A stretch of 16,278 nt of DNA from CAZCJU01 sp964498965 (GTDB taxonomy: Bacteria > Bacillota > Clostridia > Oscillospirales > CAG-272). Below are positions 7,725 through 14,330 of this stretch, in pieces. The number at the start of each line of letters is the position of its first letter. The stretch's first letter is position 1. The translations under genes were made by a program, and so were the position numbers. Where the stretch lies: NCBI GenBank assembly GCA_964498965.1, contig CAZCJU010000043.1, positions 1 to 16,278 on the forward strand. Direction: 5' to 3'. A model generated the notes under the pieces. It ran no database searches. It was not told where the DNA came from and saw only the letters and a list, made by a program, of their open reading frames with translations.

Positions 7725-9047
7725 ATGAGTATAAAAGTCGTAAAATTCGGCGGTACTTCCCTCGCATGTGCCGAACAATTCAAAAAAGTTGCGGAAATAA
7801 TCCACGCAGACGAAGACAGAAAATACGTTATCGCTTCCGCTCCCGGCAAGCGATTTAAGGGTGATTTCAAGATCACCGATATGTTTTACCTCTGCTACGA
7901 AAGAGTTGCCGCAGGCGAAAATATTGACGTTCTTTTCAACGAGATCACAGAGCGATACAACGATATAGTTAAGGAACTAAACTTAAAAGTATCGCTTGAA
8001 AAAGAGTTTTCGAAGATACGAAACGCAATGTACGGAATGGCGGGACGCGATTACGCCGCCTCAAGAGGCGAATATCTAAACGCAATATTGTTAGCCGATT
8101 ATCTCGGTTACGATTTTATCGATGCGGCGGATGTAATATTTTTCAACAACGACGGTAGCTTCAACTCCGAATATACCAACGAGGTGCTGTCACGCAGATT
8201 AAGACAGCATGAGCATGCGGTATTTCCGGGTTTTTACGGAACAATGCCGAACGGAACTATCAAAACGTTTTCACGCGGCGGTTCGGATATTACCGGTTCA
8301 ATCGTTTCTCGTGCCGCAGGTGCAAGTCTATACGAAAACTGGACGGACGTATCGGGATTTTTGATGGTAGATCCGAGAATAGTGGACGATCCGCTTGTAA
8401 TCGAAAATATAACGTATCGTGAGCTGAGAGAACTTTCATACATGGGTGCGTCGGTACTTCATGAAGATGCGATATTCCCGGTTCAGGTTGCCGGCATACC
8501 GATAAACATAAGAAACACCAACGAGCCTGATGCACCGGGAACGATGATAGTATCCTCGTCAAGCAAATACGACACCAAGAATATTATAACGGGAATAGCG
8601 GGAAAACGAGGTTTTTCCGCAATAAGCGTAACGAAGGACATGATGAACACCGAAGTCGGCTTCGGCAGAAAGATCCTTTCCGTGCTTGAGCGTTGTGACA
8701 TTTCATTTGAGCATTTGCCCTCGGGTATTGATACTATGTCTATAGTCGTCAAGACCTCCGAGCTTGAAAACAGGCGTGAGTACATTATAAACAGCATAGT
8801 ACAAGATGTCGAACCGGACAGTATTTCCATTGATGACGGAATCGCACTTATAGCGATCGTCGGAAGAGCCATGGTAAAGACAAAAGGCACTGCCGCCAAA
8901 GTTTTCAAGGCAATATCTAACGCCGACGTAAACATCAGAATGATCGATCAAGGCAGTGACGAGATCAATATCATAGTCGGTATTGACGATTGTGATTTTG
9001 AAAAAGCTATCAAAGCCATATATTGTGAATTTGTAAATAATAATTAA
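7725..9047 (+). CDS. lysC: Aspartate kinase (aspartokinase)
   Basis: This is a 440-residue monofunctional aspartate kinase, which makes aspartyl phosphate, the entry to lysine, threonine, methionine and diaminopimelate synthesis. The N-terminal ATP-binding signature VKFGGTSLA is at residues 6-14. The conserved FSRGGSDITGS and the WTDVSGFLMVDPRIV segment belong to the catalytic amino-acid kinase domain. From about residue 310 on there are two ACT regulatory domains (MNTEVGFGRKIL, then FEHLPSGID, then IVGRAMVKTKGTAAKVFKAI and IDQGSDEINIIVGID), so feedback inhibition by an end-product amino acid is expected, though its identity is not visible. I start it at the ATG at 7725, preceded by AAGGAT. 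The frame extends upstream to 7680, but that overlaps pdxK and has no ribosome binding site. It lies 11 bases after pdxK in the same operon. No intrinsic terminator follows it. Confidence 0.95.
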   Translation: MSIKVVKFGGTSLACAEQFKKVAEIIHADEDRKYVIASAPGKRFKGDFKITDMFYLCYERVAAGENIDVLFNEITERYNDIVKELNLKVSLEKEFSKIRNAMYGMAGRDYAASRGEYLNAILLADYLGYDFIDAADVIFFNNDGSFNSEYTNEVLSRRLRQHEHAVFPGFYGTMPNGTIKTFSRGGSDITGSIVSRAAGASLYENWTDVSGFLMVDPRIVDDPLVIENITYRELRELSYMGASVLHEDAIFPVQVAGIPINIRNTNEPDAPGTMIVSSSSKYDTKNIITGIAGKRGFSAISVTKDMMNTEVGFGRKILSVLERCDISFEHLPSGIDTMSIVVKTSELENRREYIINSIVQDVEPDSISIDDGIALIAIVGRAMVKTKGTAAKVFKAISNADVNIRMIDQGSDEINIIVGIDDCDFEKAIKAIYCEFVNNN

Positions 9048-9064
9048 AAAAACATTGATACCCA

Positions 9065-9093
9065 TTGCAATATTTGCAGTAATGTGGTACAAT
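9065..9093 (+). promoter_or_regulatory. Extended -10 sigma-A promoter of the T-box transcript
   Basis: TTGCAA at 9065-9070 and TACAAT at 9088-9093 are spaced 17 bases apart, and TGG directly before the -10 gives an extended -10. Transcription should start near 9100, immediately before stem I of the T-box. Its presence makes the T-box/CoA-ligase unit independent of the upstream lysC operon. Confidence 0.75.
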
Positions 9094-9100
9094 TGTTCAA

Positions 9101-9360
9101 ACGCTATGACGGAGAATAGTAAGCTTGTGCGATGTCACAGAGAGAAAACGATGCTGAGATGTTTTCACATTTAACACAGCCGAAGCTCGCTCCCGAGCAG
9201 ACCGACCAGACCCGTGTGGGTGTAATCGTGTACGGCTCTCCCCCGTTACAGGGATAGGACATATTGGTGTCCGAAGTTATAAATTCGGGTGGTACCGCGA
9301 TATTTTTCGCCCCGACTTCTTTATCGTTTCACGGTAAGAAGTCGGGGATATTTTATTTTT
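9101..9360 (+). promoter_or_regulatory. T-box riboswitch (tRNA-sensing leader) of the acid:CoA ligase gene
   Basis: A complete T-box leader is visible. The T-box sequence GGGTGGTACCGCG is at 9287-9299. The antiterminator pairs TCGGG (9285-9289) with CCCGA (9311-9315) and GCG (9297-9299) with CGC (9308-9310), leaving the bulge UGGUACC. UGGU suits a tRNA with discriminator base A. Stem I has the kink-turn AUGA (9106-9109), GGAG (9111-9114) pairing with CTCC (9190-9193), and the loop-E strands AGTA (9118-9121) and GAA (9182-9184). It also has GCT/GTG (9123-9129) pairing with CAC/AGC (9175-9180), GATGT pairing with ACATT, the CAGAGAG bulge (9138-9144), and an AAAAC/GTTTT terminal stem. Stem III is GGACA/TGTCC (9257-9272). 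The specifier lies in GCTCG (9185-9189). CUC (Leu, followed by the expected purine) is favoured; GCU (Ala) is possible. Binding of uncharged tRNA would turn the downstream gene on. Confidence 0.95.
9310..9360 (+). terminator. Regulated intrinsic terminator of the T-box
   Basis: CCCCGACTTCTT (9310-9321) pairs perfectly over 12 bases with AAGAAGTCGGGG (9336-9347) around a 14-base loop, followed by a T-rich tract to 9360. Its 5' arm shares CCCGA with the antiterminator, so the two structures are mutually exclusive. The ribosome binding site of the CoA ligase begins right after the T-tract. Confidence 0.95.
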
Positions 9361-9372
9361 GAAGGTGGCAAA

Positions 9373-11043
9373 ATGGAAGCATTTATCGAAAGAACATTGG
9401 GACAGCAGATCGAATACATGGCGAAAAAATTTCCGTCTGTAACTGCCGTAAAATATGCGGCAAAATTTGATTACGAACGTACCTACAAGGAATTCGACGA
9501 AGAAACGGATCGTATAGCAAAATCCTTTCTCGCTTTGGGCGTTAAAAACGGTGATCACATTGCAATGTGGGCAACCAACTATCCACAATGGCTTCTTACG
9601 CTGTTCGGTGCCGCAAAAATAGGTGCCGTTCTTGTTACGGTAAATACAAACTACAAGATTTACGAAGCGGAATACCTGCTCAAGCAATCGGATTCGAAAG
9701 TGCTTGTCATGAGTGACGGAGTTAAAGGCAACAGCTACATAGAAACGATAAAAAAGATTGTGCCGTGCATTGAGCAAATCACGCAAAACGACGAGATCGA
9801 CTGCGAAGCACTTCCGTATCTCAAACGCATCATAACCATTGACGACGGAAAAAAATGTTCCGGCATGATTCCTTGGATCGATTTCGAGAAAATGCACGTT
9901 TCGACAAGCACGGACGAGCTTAACCTTGCAAAAAGCGTTGTAAATATACACGATGTGGTAAATATGCAATACACCTCGGGAACGACCGGATTTCCCAAAG
10001 GCGTTATGCTTACGCACTACAACATATTGAACAACGGCAAAAGCATCGGCGACCGAATGAAATTCACGGAGCATGACAGGCTTTGTATAACCGTTCCGTT
10101 CTTTCACTGCTTCGGGCTTGTGCTTGCGATAATGGCATCCATAACGCACGGAACGACGATGATTCCCGTTGAGCATTATCAGCCCTTAGCGGTGCTTTCC
10201 GCATTACAGCAAGAACGCTGTACCGCTGTACACGGTGTTCCGACGATGTTTATAGCCATGCTCGAGCATCCCGATTTTGCTCAATACAAGTTGTGTTTAC
10301 GCACGGGAATAATGGCAGGCTCGCCTTGTCCGGTTGAAATGATGAAGCGTGTAATAAGTGAAATGGGGATGACCGAGATAACGATCGTTTACGGACAAAC
10401 AGAAGCTTCGCCCGGTTGCACCATGACAACGACCGACGAAACACTTGAACATAGAGTAAATTCCGTCGGCACTGCGATGCCGGGTATCGAAACTAAGATA
10501 ATAGATCCGGAAACGGGTGAAGAGGTAGGTGTCGGTGTAAACGGAGAATTTTGTGCGAGGGGCTACAACATAATGAAAGGCTACTACAAGATGCCCGAGG
10601 CTACTGCACAGGCAATAGATTCCGACGGTTGGCTTCACACGGGAGACCTTGCGTGCGTTGACAAGGACGGATATTACAAGATAACCGGCAGGATCAAGGA
10701 CATGATAATCAGAGGAGGAGAAAATATTTATCCCAAGGAAATCGAGGATTTTCTTTACACATACCAAAAGGTAAAAGACGTACAGGTGATAGGAGTTCCA
10801 AGCGTTCAGTACGGTGAAGAAGTATGTGCGTGCATTATTCCCAAAGAAGGCGAAGCGATCACGGAGCAAGAGATAAAAGATCTTGTAGGTGCGAACATGG
10901 CACGACACAAGGTACCGAAGTATGTATTGATAGTTGACAGTTTTCCAATGACTGCCAGCGGAAAAATTCAAAAATTTAAGCTTAGAGATATGGCAACAGA
11001 GGTACTCGGACTTCAAGATGCCGCCGCAGTTGAAACCGCATAA
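9373..11043 (+). CDS. AMP-forming acid:CoA ligase (acyl-CoA synthetase family) under T-box control
   Basis: This 556-residue enzyme of the ANL superfamily activates a carboxylic acid with ATP to the acyl-adenylate and transfers it to CoA. The phosphate-binding loop is YTSGTTGFPKGVMLTHYN. Further core motifs are VPFFHCFGL, the A5 motif YGQTEASPG, GWLHTGDLA with its ATP-ribose-binding Asp, GRIKDMIIRGGENIYPKEIE at the hinge, and SGKIQKFKLRDMA with the catalytic C-terminal Lys. It has no N-terminal targeting or membrane sequence. It resembles medium- and broad-range fatty acid:CoA ligases (the ACSF2/YngI-like group), but substrate cannot be read from these motifs. I start it at the ATG at 9373, preceded by AAGGTGG. 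The longer open frame from 9289 lies within the T-box RNA and is not coding. It is a single-gene unit ending at a strong terminator. T-box control suggests that its product feeds an amino-acid pathway rather than general lipid metabolism. Confidence 0.93.
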   Translation: MEAFIERTLGQQIEYMAKKFPSVTAVKYAAKFDYERTYKEFDEETDRIAKSFLALGVKNGDHIAMWATNYPQWLLTLFGAAKIGAVLVTVNTNYKIYEAEYLLKQSDSKVLVMSDGVKGNSYIETIKKIVPCIEQITQNDEIDCEALPYLKRIITIDDGKKCSGMIPWIDFEKMHVSTSTDELNLAKSVVNIHDVVNMQYTSGTTGFPKGVMLTHYNILNNGKSIGDRMKFTEHDRLCITVPFFHCFGLVLAIMASITHGTTMIPVEHYQPLAVLSALQQERCTAVHGVPTMFIAMLEHPDFAQYKLCLRTGIMAGSPCPVEMMKRVISEMGMTEITIVYGQTEASPGCTMTTTDETLEHRVNSVGTAMPGIETKIIDPETGEEVGVGVNGEFCARGYNIMKGYYKMPEATAQAIDSDGWLHTGDLACVDKDGYYKITGRIKDMIIRGGENIYPKEIEDFLYTYQKVKDVQVIGVPSVQYGEEVCACIIPKEGEAITEQEIKDLVGANMARHKVPKYVLIVDSFPMTASGKIQKFKLRDMATEVLGLQDAAAVETA

Positions 11044-11050
11044 CAAAATT

Positions 11051-11080
11051 AAAACACCTTATTGCAAAATAAGGTGTTTT
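11051..11080. terminator. Bidirectional intrinsic terminator between the CoA ligase and recR
   Basis: AAAACACCTTATT (11051-11063) and AATAAGGTGTTTT (11068-11080) form a perfect 13-pair stem with a four-base loop. A T-run follows on the plus strand (11077-11082), and an A-rich stretch precedes it, giving a T-rich tail on the minus strand. It would stop both the ligase transcript and the long minus-strand operon that ends with recR at 11091. Confidence 0.92.
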
Positions 11081-11090
11081 TTGTATAAAT

Positions 11091-11690
11091 TTACAACTCA
11101 CGTCGACCTTGGATCGCTCTCGACAACGTTTCTCCGTCCGCAAATTCAAGCTCCGCACCGACAGGAACACCGTAAGCGAGTCGAGTTACCTTGATGTTCA
11201 GGGGTTTTATCAAGCGAGCAAGATAAATAGCCGTTGTTTCTCCCTCGATGTTCGGATTTGTCGCTATAATGATCTCGTTCACCTCGTTCGAATTAAGACG
11301 TGCAAGCAATTCTTTGATCTTGAGCTGTTCCGGTCCAATACCGTCAACAGGCGAAATAACTCCGCCAAGCACATGGTACAGACCTTTATATCCGTGTGTT
11401 TTTTCGAATGCGGTAACGGCACGCGAGTCCTCGACCACGCATATTGTCGATTTATCCCGTCTGTCATCAGTACAAATGTCGCAATATTCCTTTGAAGCAT
11501 AATTACAGCATACCGAACAATACTTCACATCGGTTTTCACGGATCGTATACAGGTACAGAATTTTTCCGCATCTTCATTTGACATTTCGAGAACGCCGAA
11601 TGCCATTCTCACGGCACTTTTAGCACCCACGCCCGGCAGGCGACGGAAGCATTCGATCAGTTCGGAAAGCGGAAGCACATATTCGCTCAT
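11091..11690 (-). CDS. recR: Recombination protein RecR
   Basis: This is a 199-residue DNA-binding protein of the RecFOR pathway, which loads RecA at gaps and damaged forks. The N-terminal helix-hairpin-helix contains RLPGVGAKSAVRMAF. The zinc finger uses Cys58, Cys61, Cys70 and Cys73 (YCSVC, then YCDIC). The Toprim domain begins with STICVVEDSRAV and includes the YHVLGGVISPVDGIGP segment and IIATNPNIEGETTAIYLA. The C-terminal part carries TRLAYGVPVGAELEFADGETLSRAI. The length is standard. The ATG at 11690 overlaps the ybaB stop by one base (TAATG), as is typical for this pair. It is the last gene of the minus-strand run, with the bidirectional terminator just beyond its stop. Confidence 0.98.
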   Translation of the reverse strand: MSEYVLPLSELIECFRRLPGVGAKSAVRMAFGVLEMSNEDAEKFCTCIRSVKTDVKYCSVCCNYASKEYCDICTDDRRDKSTICVVEDSRAVTAFEKTHGYKGLYHVLGGVISPVDGIGPEQLKIKELLARLNSNEVNEIIIATNPNIEGETTAIYLARLIKPLNIKVTRLAYGVPVGAELEFADGETLSRAIQGRREL

Positions 11691-12037
11691 TAAAACAATC
11701 CGGGAATATTCAATGCACCCGTTACCTTTTCTTTTTCGGCGTTATTGATCTCCGTTACTTTTTTGATCGCTTCGTTTACGGCGGCAACAAGGATATCGGA
11801 AAGCGTTTCGATATCGTCGGGATCTACGATCTCGGGGTTAAGCTCTATGCTTTTGACCTCAAGTGTTCCCATCATTTTGATCTTCACAACACCGCCGCCT
11901 GCGGTTATATCATGTTCTTTCGCATCAAGCTCCGCCTGAAGAGCTTCCATTTGCTCCTGCAGCTTTTGTGCTTGACGTATCATCGAATTCATATTTTGAG
12001 GGCCGCCGCCCATCCCCTGAGGCAATCTGACTTTCAT
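11690..12037 (-). CDS. ybaB: YbaB/EbfC nucleoid-associated protein
   Basis: This is a 115-residue small DNA-binding protein of the YbaB/EbfC family, a homodimeric, nucleoid-associated protein that usually sits directly upstream of recR. The Gly/Met-rich start (GMGGGPQNMNSM) is followed by the long helix MIRQAQKLQEQMEALQAEL. The core strands then include GGGVVKIKMMGTLEVKSIELNPEIVDPDDIE and the C-terminal helices with ending GALNIPGLF, all characteristic of the family. The ATG at 12037 has AAGGAAC upstream. The stop overlaps recR by one base. The usual upstream partner dnaX is absent; a DivIC-like gene lies 24 bases upstream instead. Confidence 0.96.
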   Translation of the reverse strand: MKVRLPQGMGGGPQNMNSMIRQAQKLQEQMEALQAELDAKEHDITAGGGVVKIKMMGTLEVKSIELNPEIVDPDDIETLSDILVAAVNEAIKKVTEINNAEKEKVTGALNIPGLF

Positions 12038-12061
12038 TTTAACGTTCCTTTGCTTGTTTAT

Positions 12062-12340
12062 TTAGTTATTATTTAAGTCGTTTTCGTAAATTATTTCATT
12101 CGGAAATGCATAACCGAAGCGTTCTCTCGCTTCGCCGATTATATATTCATCGTCTATGTTTCGATTATATTTTTCATTCAATTCGTTTAAGCGGCTTATC
12201 TGCTTATCGTTCAGCTTGCTAACTTCCTCGATACTGTTTTTCAATTGTGAATTCTTATATTGCAAAGAAACGACATCGGCAAAGCAAATCACTATGATCG
12301 CACAAAGGAACAAGCGAAGAATCGGTATTTTTTTTCTCAT
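12062..12340 (-). CDS. divIC: Septum formation initiator, DivIC/FtsB-like protein
   Basis: This 92-residue bitopic membrane protein is of the DivIC/FtsB type, part of the FtsL-DivIC-FtsQ division sub-complex. A short basic N-terminus (MRKK) precedes one membrane segment at about residues 6-24. A coiled-coil region follows at about 26-60 (QYKNSQLKNSIEEVSKLNDKQISRLNELN). The conserved ending is DDEYIIGEARERFGYAFPNEIIYEN, where the ARERFG part matches the family signature ARE.lgy..PgE. The ATG at 12340 has an excellent GGAGGG ribosome binding site and overlaps the yabQ stop as ATGA. Position after yabP and yabQ is the standard Firmicutes order, which supports DivIC over FtsL. Confidence 0.9.
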   Translation of the reverse strand: MRKKIPILRLFLCAIIVICFADVVSLQYKNSQLKNSIEEVSKLNDKQISRLNELNEKYNRNIDDEYIIGEARERFGYAFPNEIIYENDLNNN

Positions 12341-12798
12341 ATTATTCCCTCCTTGATCAATCCGAGCAATTTCTTTTTTCTTCGCTTCCTTTTAAAGTAA
12401 CGCACAGCGATACACAGCAATGCGGAAAAAGGTTTAAGCAAAAAAGCGAACAAAGCAGACAACGCTTTTATTGTTCCGCCGAGCATCAGCATAAGCAGTC
12501 GGTACAGTAGCTTCCCTGCGGTCAGCTGATATAAAGCAAAGCTCAAAACGGAAAAAAACAGAATATACACGCGTATTTTTCCCGAATTTGCGGCATAAAC
12601 GAACAACACCGCAATTAAAGTATACATTGCGGAAAACAATAAGTCAAGACAGATTCTGAAAAATATATTTTTCCGTTTTCCGACGCACATATCATACGTC
12701 ACGCAGAGCAAAGTGTAAATCACTCCTACGGCAACGCCCACAACAGCCGAATACAACAAAATCGACAGTTGACGGTTATTTGTTTCAAAAACATTCAA
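12337..12798 (-). CDS. yabQ: Spore cortex biosynthesis protein YabQ
   Basis: This 153-residue membrane protein is of the YabQ type, needed in Bacillus subtilis for spore cortex formation. It shows about three to four hydrophobic segments, near residues 12-34, 45-68, 72-90 and 97-125. The basic cytoplasmic C-terminus is YFKRKRRKKKLLGLIKEG. Sequence is poorly conserved, so the call leans on topology, length and the yabP-yabQ-divIC order. The only plausible start is TTG at 12798, overlapping the yabP stop as TTGA, with no visible ribosome binding site. This points to translational coupling to yabP. No in-frame ATG exists until well into the membrane region. Expression is presumably in the mother cell, but no sporulation sigma promoter was identified. 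Confidence 0.85.
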   Translation of the reverse strand: MNVFETNNRQLSILLYSAVVGVAVGVIYTLLCVTYDMCVGKRKNIFFRICLDLLFSAMYTLIAVLFVYAANSGKIRVYILFFSVLSFALYQLTAGKLLYRLLMLMLGGTIKALSALFAFLLKPFSALLCIAVRYFKRKRRKKKLLGLIKEGII

Positions 12799-13046
12799 CT
12801 GAATATTTTCGAAAAAAAGCTTTTCCTTTTTTCCTCTCCTTCCGGATAGTAAAAAGCGGACAATCTTCCCTCCACGACCACGATGCCGCCCTGCAGATCG
12901 AGCTTTTTGACGTTCAGGTCAACTCCTTCTATACAAAGCAAGCCGCCCTCGCTGTCAAGCACTACGCTATTCTCGTTAAACGACATCACGGCATTTATAC
13001 CGGTCAATTCGGCTTTTGACCGTTCGTTTATTTCTATCGTATGCAC
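12795..13046 (-). CDS. yabP: Sporulation protein YabP
   Basis: This is an 83-residue protein of the YabP/YqfC family, found in endospore formers. In Bacillus subtilis yabP is co-transcribed with yabQ and acts in the mother cell. The family core is clear: HTIEINERSKAELTGINAV, then SFNENSVVLDSEGGLLCIEG, DLNVKKLDLQGGIVVVEGRL and AFYYPEG. Together these form the beta-strand repeat expected of this fold. The start is GTG at 13046 with AAGGCGGTGA at 13060-13051; no in-frame ATG gives a complete domain. It lies 30 bases downstream of the end of ispF's neighbourhood (50-base gap) and overlaps yabQ by four bases. The S4-domain gene (rqcP/yabO) that usually precedes yabP is not here. Confidence 0.93.
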   Translation of the reverse strand: MHTIEINERSKAELTGINAVMSFNENSVVLDSEGGLLCIEGVDLNVKKLDLQGGIVVVEGRLSAFYYPEGEEKRKSFFSKIFS

Positions 13047-13096
13047 AAATTCACCGCCTTCGATAAAGCATATGCTATGAAAGGGTGAAATATTAC

Positions 13097-13576
13097 TTAT
13101 TTATACACAATGCAGACAGCATGTGCGGCAATGCCCAAACAAGAGCCTGTAAAGCCGAGCTTTTCCTCGGTAGTAGCTTTTACGTTTACACGATCCGCAT
13201 CTATCCCGAGTGTCGATGCGATTTTTTCGCACATTTTCGGCAAATATGAGGCAAGTTTCGGTTTTTGTGCTATAACGGTACAGTCGATATTGGAAATTTT
13301 ATAGCCTTTTTTCGACAACAAAGTGTTGACGTGTTTCAAAAGAACCGTACTGTCGATATCTTTATAATTATCGTCGTTATCCGGGAAATGCTTTCCGATA
13401 TCTCCCAACGCCGCTGCTCCCAATATACTGTCGCACACGGCATGTAACAGCACGTCCGCATCCGAATGACCGAGTAAGCCGACATCGTGCGGTATGGAAA
13501 CACCGCCTATGATAAGCTTGCGATTTTCGGCGAGGCGATGAACATCATAGCCGTGACCGATCCTGATATCATTCAT
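13097..13576 (-). CDS. ispF: 2-C-methyl-D-erythritol 2,4-cyclodiphosphate synthase
   Basis: This is a 159-residue enzyme of the MEP isoprenoid pathway, which converts the CDP-methylerythritol 2-phosphate intermediate to the cyclic diphosphate with release of CMP. The zinc ligands are Asp11 and His13 in GHGYDVHR and His45 in HSDADVLLHAVCDSILGA. Further signatures are GDIGKHFPD and the C-terminal VNVKATTEEKLGFTGSCLGIAAHAV with the TTE loop. Length is normal. I start it at the ATG at 13576, spaced seven bases from AAGAGA; an ATG two codons upstream (13582) is an alternative. It overlaps the end of ispD by eight bases, so the two are coupled. A 50-base gap without a terminator separates it from yabP. 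Confidence 0.97.
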   Translation of the reverse strand: MNDIRIGHGYDVHRLAENRKLIIGGVSIPHDVGLLGHSDADVLLHAVCDSILGAAALGDIGKHFPDNDDNYKDIDSTVLLKHVNTLLSKKGYKISNIDCTVIAQKPKLASYLPKMCEKIASTLGIDADRVNVKATTEEKLGFTGSCLGIAAHAVCIVYK

Positions 13577-14330
13577 CTGCATTTCTCTTTTTCAATATCG
13601 CTTCGGCGATATCGATATCCTCCGGAGTTGTGATCTTGATATTTTCATATCCGGTATCGCACAGGAAAACCTTGAAGCCGATATTTTCGACAAGTGCGTT
13701 GTCATCGGTTGCAGTGAATCCGTCGTGACGTGCCTTTATTGCGGCGGTTCTGTAAATATCGGTTCTGAATATCTGCGGAGTTTGTGCTAAGTAGACGTAA
13801 TTTCTGTCTGCGGTTTCTTTTATAAAGCCCTTTGAATCGGCTATTTTAACGGTATCCTTGGACAAGGTTGCCGCCGTTGCACATCCGTATCTATAAGCAC
13901 ACGAGCATACGTCGCCGATCATTTCGGGAGTTATCAAGCATCTCACGCCGTCGTGTATCGTCACGAATTCCGAGCGTTTATCCACTCTCGTAAGTCCGTT
14001 AAGCACCGACTGTTGCCGTGTATCGCCGCCCGATACGACATGGGTTATTTTCTTAAACTTATACTGCTTAATGAACGATTTGATCTGTCCGAATTCTTCT
14101 TTTCGGGCAACGACGATGATCTCGTTGATATCCTTACAATCCTCAAACTGCATTATCGTTCTCACGACGATGGGCATACCGCCCACCGTCATGAGCTGCT
14201 TTGTGGTATCGGATCCCATTCTCGAACCAATGCCCGCCGCAACGACGATCGCACTGTTAAAATAGTTTTTCAGTTCAATTCGGGTCAAATTATACAATAG
14301 CTTGTTAAATCCGAATTTCAGCTTGTTCAT
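13569..14330 (-). CDS. ispD: 2-C-methyl-D-erythritol 4-phosphate cytidylyltransferase
   Basis: This is a 253-residue MEP-pathway enzyme that attaches CMP to methylerythritol 4-phosphate. The nucleotide-binding signature AIVVAAGIGSRMG begins near residue 27, followed by KQLMTVGGMPIVVRTI. Other family motifs are VSGGDTRQQSVLNGL, FVTIHDGVRCLI, AQTPQIFR, TDDNALVE and ITTPEDIDIAEAIL. The first 25 or so residues (MNKLKFGFNKLLYNLTRIEL) are longer than usual. Either this lineage has an N-terminal extension or translation starts at a downstream non-ATG codon; I keep the ATG at 14330 because it overlaps the korC stop as ATGA. It is the fourth visible gene of the operon and overlaps ispF by eight bases. 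The next pathway gene, ispE, is not in the window. Confidence 0.95.
   Translation of the reverse strand: MNKLKFGFNKLLYNLTRIELKNYFNSAIVVAAGIGSRMGSDTTKQLMTVGGMPIVVRTIMQFEDCKDINEIIVVARKEEFGQIKSFIKQYKFKKITHVVSGGDTRQQSVLNGLTRVDKRSEFVTIHDGVRCLITPEMIGDVCSCAYRYGCATAATLSKDTVKIADSKGFIKETADRNYVYLAQTPQIFRTDIYRTAAIKARHDGFTATDDNALVENIGFKVFLCDTGYENIKITTPEDIDIAEAILKKRNADE

Noticed and set aside
9185..9198. Hairpin GCTCG-CTCC-CGAGC taken as a terminator
   Set aside because: It has no T-run and its bases are needed for stem I of the T-box (specifier and kink-turn strand).
9277..10176. A 299-codon open frame on the minus strand opposite the CoA ligase
   Set aside because: It is antisense to a clearly coding enzyme gene and the T-box, has no family resemblance, and its composition is that of a shadow frame.
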